Shown: piece after piece, positions 36,581-46,202 of the stretch
Position numbering within the stretch: the stretch's first letter is position 1
Layout: each line of letters starts with the position of its first letter
Assembly: GCF_001434935.1 (NCBI RefSeq)
Contig: NZ_AZEG01000002.1
Span: forward strand, 120,773 to 184,772
DNA from: Liquorilactobacillus uvarum DSM 19971
Lineage (GTDB): Bacteria; Bacillota; Bacilli; Lactobacillales; Lactobacillaceae
Direction: 5' to 3'
DNA: 64,000 nucleotides
Translations under genes and position numbers: made by a program
The notes under the pieces: generated by a model
Databases searched by the model: none
What the model was told of the DNA's origin: nothing
The model's input: only the letters and a program-made list of their open reading frames with translations

Positions 36581-38752
36581 TTGTCTCTTAAACAAATAGA
36601 TAGCAATCAAGTTACTTATTATGATTTGAACAACGAAATCAACATTCCAGTGGACGGCCAGATACCTCTGCAAAAAGATAAAGAAGCGCTGGAAGCCTTC
36701 TTACAAGAAAATGTCCATCCAAATATGATGAAATTTTCATCCCTTAAGGAGCGCTTTGATTATCTTGTCTCTCACGATTATCTGGAACGTGAATTTATCG
36801 AAAAATATGATTTTGCTTTCATTGAAAAACTCTATCAATTTTTACATGACGCACATTTTAAATTCAAAACCTTTATGGCGGCTTATAAGTTTTACGCTCA
36901 ATATGCACTTAAAACAAACGACAATACTATGTATCTGGAAAGTTTTATCGATCGTGTCGCTGCAAATGCGCTTTTTTTTGCAGATGGAGATGAGCAGACA
37001 GCATTGTCGCTCGCTGATGAAATAATCCATCAACGCTATCAGCCAGCTACACCTAGCTTTTTAAATGCTGGACGCAAGCGCAGAGGGGAATTGGTCTCTT
37101 GCTTCTTAATTCAAATAACTGATGATATGAACTCTATCGGTCGTGGTATTAATTCTGCACTTCAACTATCGCGTATCGGCGGTGGTGTTGGTATTACCCT
37201 CAGCAATCTGCGTGGAGCAGGCGCTCCTATCAAAAATATTCAAGGTGCCGCTTCAGGAGTAGTTCCTGTTATGAAGCTTCTTGAAGATAGCTTTTCTTAT
37301 TCAAACCAATTAGGTCAGCGACAAGGTGCTGGTGTAGTCTATCTAAATGTATTTCATCCAGATATTATTTCATTTTTATCTGCTAAAAAAGAAAATGCTG
37401 ATGAAAAAATCCGGGTCAAAACTTTATCCTTAGGAGTCCTTGTTCCTGATAAATTTTATGAACTTGTTCGTAACAATCAAGACATGTATCTTTTTGATCC
37501 ATGGGGTGTTGAACGCGTTTATGGAGTGCCCTTCTCCTATGTTGATATTACTAAGGAGTACGATAACTTAGTAGCCGATACACGCATTCCTAAGAAAAAA
37601 ATTAGCGCACGTGAATTAGAAACTGAAATTAGCAAGTTGCAGCAAGAATCTGGCTATCCTTATATTGTCAATATTGATACCGTTAATCGCTCGAATCCAA
37701 TTGATGGAAAAATAATTATGAGTAATCTGTGTTCTGAAATACTTCAAGTTCAAAAACCATCTGTTGTCAACAATACTCAAACATATGACAGTTTAGGAAC
37801 TGATATCAGCTGTAATCTTGGTTCAACTAATATTGTTAACTTGATGGCTTCACCTAACTTCGGAAAATCAGTTGAAACTATGGTTCGCGCTTTAACTTTT
37901 GTAACAGATCATTCAGATATTGATGTGGTTCCATCTATTCAACATGGTAATAAATTAGCACATACTATTGGTCTTGGCGCAATGGGTCTTCATGCATTTC
38001 TTGCAAAAAACAAGATATATTATGGCTCAGAAGCATCACTTGACTTCACAAATGTTTATTTTATGCTGTTAAATTATTGGACTTTAAAAGCTTCTAACGT
38101 GATTGCTAAAGAACGTCATGAGACTTTTTCCGGTTTCGAAAAGAGCAAGTATTATGATGGCAGCTATTTCGACAAATATCTTCAAAAAGATTTTGCTCCT
38201 AAAACAGATGAGATTAAAGCAATTTTCAAGAATATTTTTATTCCTTCAAAAACTGACTGGGAAGAATTAAAAAAAGACATTCGCAAAGATGGCTTATATC
38301 ATCAAAACAGGTTAGCTGTTGCTCCTAATGGTTCTATTTCATATATCAATGATACAACTGCCAGCCTCCACCCTATTATCAACCGTATCGAGGAACGTCA
38401 AGAACGCAAAATCGGTAAAATTTATTATCCAGCACCATACCTTTCCAATGAAACATTACCATATTATCAATCAGCTTACGACACCGACATGCGCAAAGTA
38501 ATTGATATTTATGCTGCAGCACAGCAGCATGTAGATCAAGGGATGAGTCTGACACTATTTTTGCGTTCGACTATTCCTGAAGGTTTGTATGAATGGAAAG
38601 ATGGACACACAGACAAAATGACAACACGCGATTTATCCATTCTACGCAACTATGCCTACAACAAGGGAATTAAAACTGTTTACTACATTCGAACATTCAC
38701 TGATGATCAAACTGAAGTTGGTGCAAATGAATGTGAAAGTTGTGTTATCTAA
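36581..38752 (+). CDS. nrdE: Class Ib ribonucleotide reductase large subunit NrdE
   Basis: Catalytic alpha subunit reducing NDPs to dNDPs. 723 aa from the TTG at 36581, which gives the family start M-S-L-K; GTGs upstream lie in the leader. Active-site cysteines are in V-S-C-F-L-I-Q, M-S-N-L-C-S-E-I and the C-terminal redox tail C-E-S-C-V-I; the glycyl-free class Ib features G-G-G-V-G and N-L-G-S-T-N-I are present. An ATP-cone overall-activity domain is absent, normal for NrdE. nrdF follows after 21 bases. nrdI is not intact here. Confidence 0.96.
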   Translation: MSLKQIDSNQVTYYDLNNEINIPVDGQIPLQKDKEALEAFLQENVHPNMMKFSSLKERFDYLVSHDYLEREFIEKYDFAFIEKLYQFLHDAHFKFKTFMAAYKFYAQYALKTNDNTMYLESFIDRVAANALFFADGDEQTALSLADEIIHQRYQPATPSFLNAGRKRRGELVSCFLIQITDDMNSIGRGINSALQLSRIGGGVGITLSNLRGAGAPIKNIQGAASGVVPVMKLLEDSFSYSNQLGQRQGAGVVYLNVFHPDIISFLSAKKENADEKIRVKTLSLGVLVPDKFYELVRNNQDMYLFDPWGVERVYGVPFSYVDITKEYDNLVADTRIPKKKISARELETEISKLQQESGYPYIVNIDTVNRSNPIDGKIIMSNLCSEILQVQKPSVVNNTQTYDSLGTDISCNLGSTNIVNLMASPNFGKSVETMVRALTFVTDHSDIDVVPSIQHGNKLAHTIGLGAMGLHAFLAKNKIYYGSEASLDFTNVYFMLLNYWTLKASNVIAKERHETFSGFEKSKYYDGSYFDKYLQKDFAPKTDEIKAIFKNIFIPSKTDWEELKKDIRKDGLYHQNRLAVAPNGSISYINDTTASLHPIINRIEERQERKIGKIYYPAPYLSNETLPYYQSAYDTDMRKVIDIYAAAQQHVDQGMSLTLFLRSTIPEGLYEWKDGHTDKMTTRDLSILRNYAYNKGIKTVYYIRTFTDDQTEVGANECESCVI

Positions 38753-38773
38753 AAATGAGGGGCTCGGTATTTT

Positions 38774-39733
38774 ATGAAAAATTATTATCAAGCAATTAAC
38801 TGGAATGAACTAGAAGATCAGATTGACAAAGCAACTTGGGAAAAGCTGACTGAGCAATTTTGGCTAGATACCCGTATTCCACTTTCAAATGATCTTTCAG
38901 ATTGGCGCAAATTTACTGATGATAATAAGAAAGTGGTCGAACATGTTTTCGGCGGGCTTACATTGTTAGATACAGTTCAATCCCAAGATGGAATGGATGC
39001 CTTGATGAAAGACATCAGAACTCAACATGAAAGAGCGGTTTTGAATAATATTCAATTTATGGAATCTGTCCATGCCAAAAGCTATTCTTCTATTTTTTCG
39101 ACACTTAATACTACTAAAGAAATTGAAGAAATTTTTGCTTGGACACACAGCAATACTTTTCTGCAGTACAAGGCGCAAAAGATAAATGACATTTACCATA
39201 AAGGAACACCACTTGAAAAAAAGGTTGCTTCTGTTTTTTTAGAAACATTTTTATTTTACTCTGGATTCTACACCCCACTTTACTGGCTGGGACACAACAA
39301 ACTTGCAAATGTCGGTGAAATAATTAAACTTATTTTGCGGGATGAATCTGTTCACGGAACATACATTGGCTATAAATTTCAAATTGGTTTCAGAGAACTT
39401 GATCAAGCTAAGCAAGCTGAACTGACGACTTGGATTTATGACCTTCTTTATGACCTTTATGACAATGAAGAAAAATATACGCATGAACTTTATGATACTG
39501 TCGGATGGGCTGATAAAGTCTTGGTATTTCTGCGGTATAATGCTAACAAAGCTTTGATGAATTTAGGGCTCGATCCGCTTTTTCCGGATACAGCCGATGA
39601 TGTCGATCCTGTGGTAATGAACGGTATCTCAACTTCTACTTCAAATCATGATTTCTTCTCACAAGTTGGAAATGGTTATTTGCTTGGAAATGTCGAACCC
39701 ATGTCAGACTCTGATTATTATTTTGATAACTAG
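38774..39733 (+). CDS. nrdF: Class Ib ribonucleotide reductase small subunit NrdF
   Basis: Dimanganese (or diiron) beta subunit holding the tyrosyl radical. 319 aa with the metal ligands in W-L-D-T-R ... Q-D-G-M-D, E-S-V-H (helix B), and D-E-S-V-H (helix E). Its Mn2-Y cofactor normally needs NrdI, which is not intact in this locus and should be encoded elsewhere. GGGG precedes the ATG. Ends at a long perfect terminator. Confidence 0.96.
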   Translation: MKNYYQAINWNELEDQIDKATWEKLTEQFWLDTRIPLSNDLSDWRKFTDDNKKVVEHVFGGLTLLDTVQSQDGMDALMKDIRTQHERAVLNNIQFMESVHAKSYSSIFSTLNTTKEIEEIFAWTHSNTFLQYKAQKINDIYHKGTPLEKKVASVFLETFLFYSGFYTPLYWLGHNKLANVGEIIKLILRDESVHGTYIGYKFQIGFRELDQAKQAELTTWIYDLLYDLYDNEEKYTHELYDTVGWADKVLVFLRYNANKALMNLGLDPLFPDTADDVDPVVMNGISTSTSNHDFFSQVGNGYLLGNVEPMSDSDYYFDN

Positions 39734-39930
39734 ATTCTAATTTCAAATGTGCTTATCCATGTGACATGTGTTAAAAATTAATATGGATAACAAATTGTAA
39801 TTAAATTTAAGTTTCCTTCACAAATGATTTATAGTTTGAGTGCAGAATTATGTTTCTAATAGATTCAGTAAATACATGAACTTTGGTAAAATTTATTCAA
39901 ATGTTTTTTCTTTAATTCAAATATAAACAA

Positions 39931-39977
39931 AAATGCAGCCTGTAGAATTGAGTGACTCAATTCTACAGGCTGCATTT
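39931..39977 (+). terminator. Bidirectional terminator between nrdF and mprF
   Basis: A 22-base perfect stem (39931-39952 with 39956-39977) and a three-base loop; A-rich before, TTTAATTTTA after. Ends converging nrdF and mprF. Confidence 0.9.
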
Positions 39978-39991
39978 AATTTTAAGGTTGT

Positions 39992-42583
39992 TTACTTAAA
40001 GAAATTAGCGACCAACAACGTTCCTTTTTTACTTTTATCACCAATTGTTTTCTGATTAACAACTGAAGCTAACTGCAACATCGTTATAAAAACTGAGCTT
40101 CTTTTACGATAAGCCGTATACTTAGAATGCCACTCAGTTACATACTTATTTTTATAAGAACGCAACCCTTGGAACCCGTAAAAATGATAGCCATATTCAT
40201 AGATCAAATGCGCAGCACGCTCTTCAATAAAACTGTATTCAGAACGACCAACATTCGACAAGGGAGCCATTCCCATATTAAAATATTCATAGCCCTCTTT
40301 TTGTCCATATTCAAACAAACTGATGAATACTTTATCCATAATTCCTGAAGGAGCATCTTTTAAATGCCTCATTAGATCAACAGATAATATCTTTTTACTT
40401 CCTGTCGGCATAATATTAGCAAACGCAACCGCTTGTTGCTTAGAATCCCTAATAACAGCGATTGGTGATTGATTAAGGTAATACTCATCAAAAAAACCTA
40501 ATGAAAATCCCTTTTCATTCTGGCCATTAAGCCAGCTATCAGAAATTCCCCTAAATTCAGCCATCTTTTCAGCAGAAAAAGGCGGCTGTTCAAATGAGAA
40601 TTGATAACCTTCTCTTTCAAACTTATTCATTAACGCACGTTGCGCTCTTTTTTTCTTACCTGATAGAGAAAAATCAGCTAATTTAACATAACCTTCTTCT
40701 CCCGTTTTAATAAAATCAAACCCTAACTCATGCAAAATCAAGGTTAAGCGACTATTTACCTCATAAAAGGTTAACTGATATCCTTCTTTATCCGCTTCAC
40801 GCATCAACTGCAACACTGCTTTTTCAAGAAAAAGCGTATTTCCTATCGGTTCACCCATAACAATTAATTTATTTGCTTTTTTACGGTACATAAAAAATAA
40901 TTGATCTACACCATCTTTTTGATAAAAATAAATACTTTTATCCCGCAGAAATGCTAAATGGCTTGTTTCATTCCCCGCAAACTGAGCAATTATCTGCTTA
41001 ATACGTGTCTCAGGAAACTCTGTTCGTGTAAATTTATTCTCTGAAGCCGATAAATAATTGAACAACAGCACCAACGCTACAGTTGCAATCAGCAGTCCCA
41101 TAAATCCAGAGAACCAAATCTTTTCAGACGGAAACAATAAAGCATCTGGAACAGCATGATGAATCGTATACTGCGGCGAATTTATCGCCCCCACAATTGC
41201 ATACAACAGAAAAACTCCTGCAAAAAGCAGACCATCAAAACAAAGTTTTCCAAATGAATACTGAAAATGATTACGATACAATTCTTTTCGTGAAAAAATG
41301 ACATTCAACATCACGAATGCTAAGAAAAGTGTCATTCCTATCGAAAAACTACGCCATAAGGTATTTATAATACCTATCAAAAGTAAAACTAGGGTCGGCC
41401 AAAAAGCATGTTTAACCTTAGACTCAATTCCTCGTGCCACTCCAATCAATAGAAACGCAAAAACAATACTCGAAATTTGATTCAAGAAAAGGAAGGTATA
41501 AGGATATAGTTTCACGAAAATCGAATTACCAAATGCAAAATTAGGAACCATAGATTCGAGTAATATCAGTATCCCTGAAGTATATAGAAAAACCGTCAAA
41601 ACAAAGTGAGCTATTTTGCTTAGCAATGACTGTGGAATTCCATCAAGAAATGAATTTATTTTTCTTCCTGTGTCATGAATAAATAATACAATTCCAATGA
41701 TAAAGGGAACTATGTAATAAAAAAGACGAAAAAACAGCAACCAAACAACACTTGTCTCATTCAGTACACCAAGATTTGTCAGTCCTACTAACATAAAGAT
41801 ATCAAAAGAACCCAAACCGCCAGGCATCATCGAAACGATTCCGACAATTGAAGCAATAACGTAAAGCGGAAAAACATCCATTATCTGAACGTTAACGTTC
41901 ATAAACCAGCCAATAAATAAGAAAAATCCTCCTGCAGCTCCCCACTCCAATGTTGAGCCCAGAATTAGCAGGCTCTCTTTCTTCAAGGTCAAATCACTGA
42001 AAAAAGAACTGTCTTTGACGCGAGTCACAACTAACAGAATAGGAAAATAAAGTCCTCCTCCGAACAACCAGAACCAGTATTGTGAAAAAATTTCACCGAT
42101 TCCCAGTCCAAACATAGCAATTAACGCTATCCAGCAATAAATTGAAAGACCAGCCAGCAAAAACAAAGCAATTTTTGACAAAGCAAATAGAACTTGCTTC
42201 TTTGAAGCATTTTTGTTATAAAAATTTGCTCTTAATGTTGCACCTAAGAAACCACCAAACCCGGCAATATTTGTAAAAGTATTAGTAATCCAACCACTTC
42301 GTACGATATAAGCTTTTGAGAACTTTCCTGGTAGAAAAGAGACAATCGCAAAATCATAAATCAACATTGGAAGAATGGAAATGAATCCCAATACCAGCAT
42401 CAAACTCACAGAAAGCATTGACTGATCAGCTAGACTATCCTTAACCTGATACCAATCAATCCCCTTGAAAATTCTTCCAATTTCATAAAAAATAAAAATT
42501 AGAATTGAGAAAAAAAACAAAAGCTTGAAAATAACCAATTTTTGTTCAACAAAAGATTTAACTTTATTTAATGTTTTTACCAT
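39992..42583 (-). CDS. mprF: Lysyl-phosphatidylglycerol synthase MprF
   Basis: Makes lysyl-PG from lysyl-tRNA and flips it, giving cationic-peptide and daptomycin tolerance. 863 aa: an N-terminal flippase with about 14 membrane spans (1-500), then the C-terminal GNAT-like LPG-synthase domain (DUF2156, about 530-850) with A-F-A-N-I-M-P and D-L-M-R and N-M-G-M-A-P-L-S-N-V motifs. GGGGG lies five bases before the ATG. It is monocistronic and converges with nrdF. Confidence 0.96.
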   Translation of the reverse strand: MVKTLNKVKSFVEQKLVIFKLLFFFSILIFIFYEIGRIFKGIDWYQVKDSLADQSMLSVSLMLVLGFISILPMLIYDFAIVSFLPGKFSKAYIVRSGWITNTFTNIAGFGGFLGATLRANFYNKNASKKQVLFALSKIALFLLAGLSIYCWIALIAMFGLGIGEIFSQYWFWLFGGGLYFPILLVVTRVKDSSFFSDLTLKKESLLILGSTLEWGAAGGFFLFIGWFMNVNVQIMDVFPLYVIASIVGIVSMMPGGLGSFDIFMLVGLTNLGVLNETSVVWLLFFRLFYYIVPFIIGIVLFIHDTGRKINSFLDGIPQSLLSKIAHFVLTVFLYTSGILILLESMVPNFAFGNSIFVKLYPYTFLFLNQISSIVFAFLLIGVARGIESKVKHAFWPTLVLLLIGIINTLWRSFSIGMTLFLAFVMLNVIFSRKELYRNHFQYSFGKLCFDGLLFAGVFLLYAIVGAINSPQYTIHHAVPDALLFPSEKIWFSGFMGLLIATVALVLLFNYLSASENKFTRTEFPETRIKQIIAQFAGNETSHLAFLRDKSIYFYQKDGVDQLFFMYRKKANKLIVMGEPIGNTLFLEKAVLQLMREADKEGYQLTFYEVNSRLTLILHELGFDFIKTGEEGYVKLADFSLSGKKKRAQRALMNKFEREGYQFSFEQPPFSAEKMAEFRGISDSWLNGQNEKGFSLGFFDEYYLNQSPIAVIRDSKQQAVAFANIMPTGSKKILSVDLMRHLKDAPSGIMDKVFISLFEYGQKEGYEYFNMGMAPLSNVGRSEYSFIEERAAHLIYEYGYHFYGFQGLRSYKNKYVTEWHSKYTAYRKRSSVFITMLQLASVVNQKTIGDKSKKGTLLVANFFK

Positions 42584-42778
42584 AAAACCCCCGCTTCAAA
42601 TACAACAAACTATCACTATGCTTATCCTCTTAAAGAAAATATTCCTTAAACGGTAACTCTGAACAAGTCTTTATATTTTAACTGCTCTATCAGCACCATT
42701 ATCCCTGCTTGAGTCTAAAAATTCAACCTACCTGACGTATTTCGCCATACTCGAGATGTAGTTAATTAAATAGCAAAA

Positions 42779-42813
42779 AAGGAATGATAAGCCAAAGTAC
42801 CTTACCATCCCTT
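42779..42813 (-). terminator. Terminator after rplL
   Basis: Arms 42779-42791 and 42801-42813 pair with G-U pairs; the minus strand then runs TTTTTTGC. Ends the rplJ-rplL operon. Confidence 0.75.
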
Positions 42814-42863
42814 CATTCAATCAATCACTATTAACTTCGATAAAAGTCTCGAATTATTTATGA

Positions 42864-43232
42864 CTATTTAAGTGTAACTACTCCGCCAACAGCTTCAAGT
42901 TTTGACTTGAGTTCTTCAGCTTCGTCTTTAGCAACGCCTTCCTTAACAATAGAAGGAACATTATCAACTAAGCCTTTAGCATCCTTTAAGCCAAGTCCTG
43001 TGATTTCACGAACTGCTTTGATTGCTTTGATCTTTTGGTCGCCAGATTCAGTTAATTCAACATCAAATGAATCTTTTTCTGCGGCAGCATCGCCACCAGC
43101 AACACCGGCAGCAGCAACTGGAGCAGCTGCTGAAACACCAAATTCATCTTCGATAGCTTTAACTAAGTCATTTAATTCAAGAATACTTGCTTCTTTTAAA
43201 TCAGCAATAATTTTTTCTGTATCTAATGCCAT
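42864..43232 (-). CDS. rplL: Ribosomal protein L7/L12
   Basis: 122 aa acidic stalk protein binding translation GTPases. N-terminal dimerisation domain (1-30), alanine/glycine hinge ([13 protein letters not shown], about 35-50) and the conserved C-terminal K-D-A-K-G-L-V and [13 protein letters not shown] precedes the ATG. Downstream of rplJ in the L10 operon. Confidence 0.99.
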   Translation of the reverse strand: MALDTEKIIADLKEASILELNDLVKAIEDEFGVSAAAPVAAAGVAGGDAAAEKDSFDVELTESGDQKIKAIKAVREITGLGLKDAKGLVDNVPSIVKEGVAKDEAEELKSKLEAVGGVVTLK

Positions 43233-43283
43233 TTTTAAAATCCTCCATTTAAAAAAATATTTTTTTCAGTCTGTAGTCGTTGT

Positions 43284-43787
43284 CTAAGCTGCATCGTCAT
43301 CCTTGCTGTCAGCAACAGCTTTAACAGCATACGCAACATTGCGAACTGGAGCTTGCAATACAGAAAGTAACATTGAAAGCAATCCTTCGCGACTTGGTAA
43401 TTTTGCAAGTTCGTTGATTTGTTCCAATGAGGCAACTTTGCCTTCAATCATACCACCCTTGATTTCCAAGGCCTCTGCATCTTTAGCAAACTTAGCTAAG
43501 ATACGAGCAGGTGCTACTACATCTTCTTTAGAAAAGGCAACAGCAGTAGGACCAGAGAATGTTTCATCTAATCCTTCATATCCAGCTTTATCAGCAGCAC
43601 GTTTCAAATATGTGTTTTTGATAACACGAAGTTCAACGTTTTCCTCACGTAATTGTTTACGTAATTCTGTAACTTGTTCAACCGTTAATCCACGATAGTC
43701 AACAACCACACACGAAACAGCTTCATTAAACTTTTCAACAACTTCTTCAACAGCAGCTGCTTTTTTTGCAATAACTTCTTTACTCAA
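43284..43787 (-). CDS. rplJ: Ribosomal protein L10
   Basis: Stalk base anchoring L7/L12 dimers. 167 aa from the TTG at 43787, with AGGAGG eight bases upstream; the GTG at 43796 is too close to that site. [15 protein letters not shown] and G-P-T-A-V-A-F are family features. The leader has the L10 autoregulatory fold and a terminator, and the long spacing to rplA marks a separate transcript. Confidence 0.98.
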   Translation of the reverse strand: MSKEVIAKKAAAVEEVVEKFNEAVSCVVVDYRGLTVEQVTELRKQLREENVELRVIKNTYLKRAADKAGYEGLDETFSGPTAVAFSKEDVVAPARILAKFAKDAEALEIKGGMIEGKVASLEQINELAKLPSREGLLSMLLSVLQAPVRNVAYAVKAVADSKDDDAA

Positions 43788-43833
43788 TTGATTCACCTCC
43801 TAGTCATTGTGTCAGAACTTTGATATTTTCCAA

Positions 43834-43962
43834 TAAAAAAGCCCTACGTCCACCAAGACATAGAGAAAGTTTCTAAGTAAAAAATACTTATACTCCTCGG
43901 CAGGAATTATTAAGGCTTAAGCCTCCTGAGTCTTAGGTAGAATCATCAATAAAAAATTGACC
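43834..43962 (-). promoter_or_regulatory. L10 leader RNA (rplJ-rplL autoregulation)
   Basis: The minus-strand leader of rplJ contains the L10-L12 binding core with CAGGAGGC and CCTGCCGAGG (43895-43904), and a terminator stem CTATGTC/GACGTAG at 43844-43863 followed by six T. Excess L10-(L12)4 binds it and ends transcription early (established for the family). Confidence 0.87.
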
Positions 43963-43968
43963 TTAACC

Positions 43969-43997
43969 AATTTAACATATAAATCAGCCAAAGTCAA
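43969..43997 (-). promoter_or_regulatory. Promoter of rplJ-rplL
   Basis: TTGACT (43992-43997), 17-base spacer, TAAATT (43969-43974) with TG one base upstream (extended -10). Drives the L10 leader. Confidence 0.75.
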
Positions 43998-44016
43998 TAA
44001 TTGTTCGAAAACTAAA

Positions 44017-44706
44017 TTAAAGTGAAAGTGCAGCAAGCGTTACACTCGGTCCAAATGTTGAAGCAACTGAAACATGTGTTACATATTGCCCCTTAACTGA
44101 TGCAGGACGAGCTTTCAGAATAACATCTTTAATAGTATTGAAGTTTTCAACAAGTGCTTTTTCTTCAAATGAAACTTTTCCGATCGGAACATGTACATTA
44201 CCAGCTTTATCAGTTCTGTACGTTACCTTGCCTGCTTTAGATTCTTGAACAGCTTTCGTAACATCCATCGTAACAGTTCCAGTCTTTGGATTAGGCATTA
44301 AGCCTTTAGGCCCCAAGACACGGCCTAAACGACCAACCTGTGCCATCATATCTGGTGTTGCGATTGCAACATCAAAATCTAACCAACCTGATTGGATACG
44401 TTGGACTAAATCATCATCGCCGACAACATCTGCACCAGCAGCTTCAGCATCTTTTGCTTTTTGTCCCTTAGCAAAAACGACAACGGTTTGTTCTTTACCT
44501 GTTCCATTTGGTAAAACAACAGCCCCGCGTAATTGCTGATCTGCTTGTTTCGTATCCAAATTTAAGTTGTATGCTACTTCAATGGTTGCATCAAACTTAG
44601 CAAAATCGATTTTTTTAACTAAAGCCAATGCTTCTTCAGCATTATATGCTTTACCTGCTTCAACTTGTTTTGAAGCTTCAATATATTTCTTACCTTTTTT
44701 AGCCAT
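44017..44706 (-). CDS. rplA: Ribosomal protein L1
   Basis: Builds the mobile L1 stalk of the 50S subunit and represses its own operon. 229 aa from the ATG at 44706, with GGAGG nine bases upstream; a longer frame to 44763 is leader. [13 protein letters not shown] and the C-terminal R-P-A-S-V-K-G motif are conserved. Second gene of the rplK-rplA operon. Confidence 0.99.
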   Translation of the reverse strand: MAKKGKKYIEASKQVEAGKAYNAEEALALVKKIDFAKFDATIEVAYNLNLDTKQADQQLRGAVVLPNGTGKEQTVVVFAKGQKAKDAEAAGADVVGDDDLVQRIQSGWLDFDVAIATPDMMAQVGRLGRVLGPKGLMPNPKTGTVTMDVTKAVQESKAGKVTYRTDKAGNVHVPIGKVSFEEKALVENFNTIKDVILKARPASVKGQYVTHVSVASTFGPSVTLAALSL

Positions 44707-44730
44707 TTGGTTTTTCCTCCTTGCAATATG

Positions 44731-44753
44731 TGGTGTAACGGATATACCTCCCA
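44731..44753 (-). promoter_or_regulatory. L1-like mRNA motif upstream of rplA
   Basis: GTGGGAGG ... ATCCGT ... CAC on the minus strand, repeated in the rplK leader. GGGAGG-type motifs are bound by L1 in other bacteria, so this may be a copy of the L1 autoregulatory target inside the operon. Inferred. Confidence 0.5.
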
Positions 44754-44810
44754 CTTGACACATCTATTTTCATGGAGTGTCCGACTGAGAAGCATTGGTG
44801 TGCAGAAAAA

Positions 44811-45236
44811 CTAATCTTCTACAACAAAGCCCATGCTCCGTGCAGTTCCTTCAATCATGCGCATAGCAGCTTCAACGTCTGCAGCGTTTAGATCTTGCAT
44901 TTTTGTTTCAGCGATTTCCTTAACTTGTGCTTTCTTTACAGTAGCCACTTTGTTAGTATTAGGTTCGCCGGAACCATGTTCAACCCCAGCAGCCTTTTTC
45001 AATAAAACTGCAGCTGGTGGAGTCTTTGTTACAAATTCAAATGAACGATCTTCGAAGACTGTGATAACAACAGGGATAAGCATTCCAGCCTGATCAGCTG
45101 TACGTGCATTAAATTCCTTTGTAAATCCCATAATGTTGATACCTGCTTGTCCTAAAGCTGGTCCAACTGGTGGTGCTGGAGTTGCCTTACCTGCAGGAAT
45201 TTGCAATTTAACGACATTAATTACTTTTTTAGCCAC
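44811..45236 (-). CDS. rplK: Ribosomal protein L11
   Basis: 141 aa, exactly the family length, from the GTG at 45236 with GGAGG eight bases upstream; the ATG at 45317 is in the leader. N-terminal [17 protein letters not shown] and C-terminal G-T-A-R-S-M-G are diagnostic. Binds the GTPase-centre rRNA. First gene of rplK-rplA; unusually, an unrelated hydrolase gene separates it from nusG. Confidence 0.99.
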   Translation of the reverse strand: MAKKVINVVKLQIPAGKATPAPPVGPALGQAGINIMGFTKEFNARTADQAGMLIPVVITVFEDRSFEFVTKTPPAAVLLKKAAGVEHGSGEPNTNKVATVKKAQVKEIAETKMQDLNAADVEAAMRMIEGTARSMGFVVED

Positions 45237-45261
45237 GGTACATACCTCCTTAAAGTCCGTG

Positions 45262-45297
45262 CGTGGTACGGATGGCCATTTAAATTTGGCCTCCCAC
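45262..45297 (-). promoter_or_regulatory. L1-like mRNA motif upstream of rplK
   Basis: GTGGGAGG ... ATCCGT-ACCAC on the minus strand, matching the motif upstream of rplA with a longer insertion (CCAAATTTAAATGG hairpin) between the boxes. Position before the first gene is where L1 autoregulates rplK-rplA in other bacteria. Confidence 0.6.
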
Positions 45298-45359
45298 AAC
45301 TTGTATGTATAAAACATACGTTAAAAATATATCATGAACTAAGCAAAAGAGCAAGACAT

Positions 45360-46199
45360 TTAATGATATAAAAAATACCTAATTTTCAAATCAATCTCGC
45401 GATTCTCGTGTAGTTTACGATGCGTTGCCTTTTTACCCCTGATTATTAATTCACTGTACACATGCTCATCTAGCAAATAACGCAATGAACGAGCAGATGA
45501 TACAGAAACACTTCCATCCGATTTTCCGTTGTCGATGTCCCCGATAATATTCAAAAACAGGGTTTGCGCTGCTATGCTATGTCTCATTTTTTTCAATTTG
45601 CGATAAATTGCAGACGGTCTAAGGGGACCGTTAACTGACATTGGGCTCTGCTCAATTGTTTTGGAATTTTTGCCAGGATCAATATCGTTATAAGGCGCTC
45701 CTAATGTCACCAATTTTGACACTTCAGGCAGTGTCCGCTCATTTCCATAATTTGTTAAATAACTTAAGACAGAAACTGCCCCCATAGAATGCGCAACAAT
45801 ATTGACACTTTTCAATGCATAATTCTGCATTAATTCTTCCAATATGTCCCTTAACCACACCGCCTGTTCATCAATTGATGCACGATTATTTTCAAATAAA
45901 ACTTGAATCATTGAACCTGCCGCAGCGGGATCCCCAAGCACACTCACTTTTCCAACCGAGCTTACCTTCACTACTGCTGATTTAACACCCCAGTTATTTT
46001 TTTCAAAACGTTTCAACATTAAACCAAAAGAAAAACGATTGCCTGCATATCCGTGAATAAACAGCACTGGTTTTTTTAAAAAAGTTTTCTTTGACACTTT
46101 CTTGTGCGGCCGTGCTAACGATCTGAACCAGTATCCTGCTCCACCCAAAAAGCTTAGAATCAGCAAAAGTAACAGAATGGTACAATGCTTATTTTTCAT
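45360..46199 (-). CDS. Alpha/beta hydrolase, DUF915-like, membrane-anchored or secreted
   Basis: 279 aa lipase-fold hydrolase. An N-terminal hydrophobic span (residues 8-25) looks like a signal anchor. F-I-H-G-Y forms the oxyanion loop, A-H-S-M-G-A the nucleophile elbow (Ser in G-x-S-x-G-like position), G-D-I-D-N-G an acid, and H-R-K-L-H a candidate His. It lies between nusG and rplK on the same strand, where Firmicutes usually have nothing. Its ATG is only four bases after the nusG stop and has no visible ribosome site, suggesting coupled translation. Substrate unknown. Confidence 0.75.
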   Translation of the reverse strand: MKNKHCTILLLLLILSFLGGAGYWFRSLARPHKKVSKKTFLKKPVLFIHGYAGNRFSFGLMLKRFEKNNWGVKSAVVKVSSVGKVSVLGDPAAAGSMIQVLFENNRASIDEQAVWLRDILEELMQNYALKSVNIVAHSMGAVSVLSYLTNYGNERTLPEVSKLVTLGAPYNDIDPGKNSKTIEQSPMSVNGPLRPSAIYRKLKKMRHSIAAQTLFLNIIGDIDNGKSDGSVSVSSARSLRYLLDEHVYSELIIRGKKATHRKLHENREIDLKIRYFLYH

Positions 46200-46202
46200 T
46201 GT

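Noticed and set aside
42907..43698. Plus-strand open frames across rplL and rplJ
   Set aside because: Reverse-complement shadows of Ala/Glu-rich ribosomal genes; serine/alanine-rich nonsense products.
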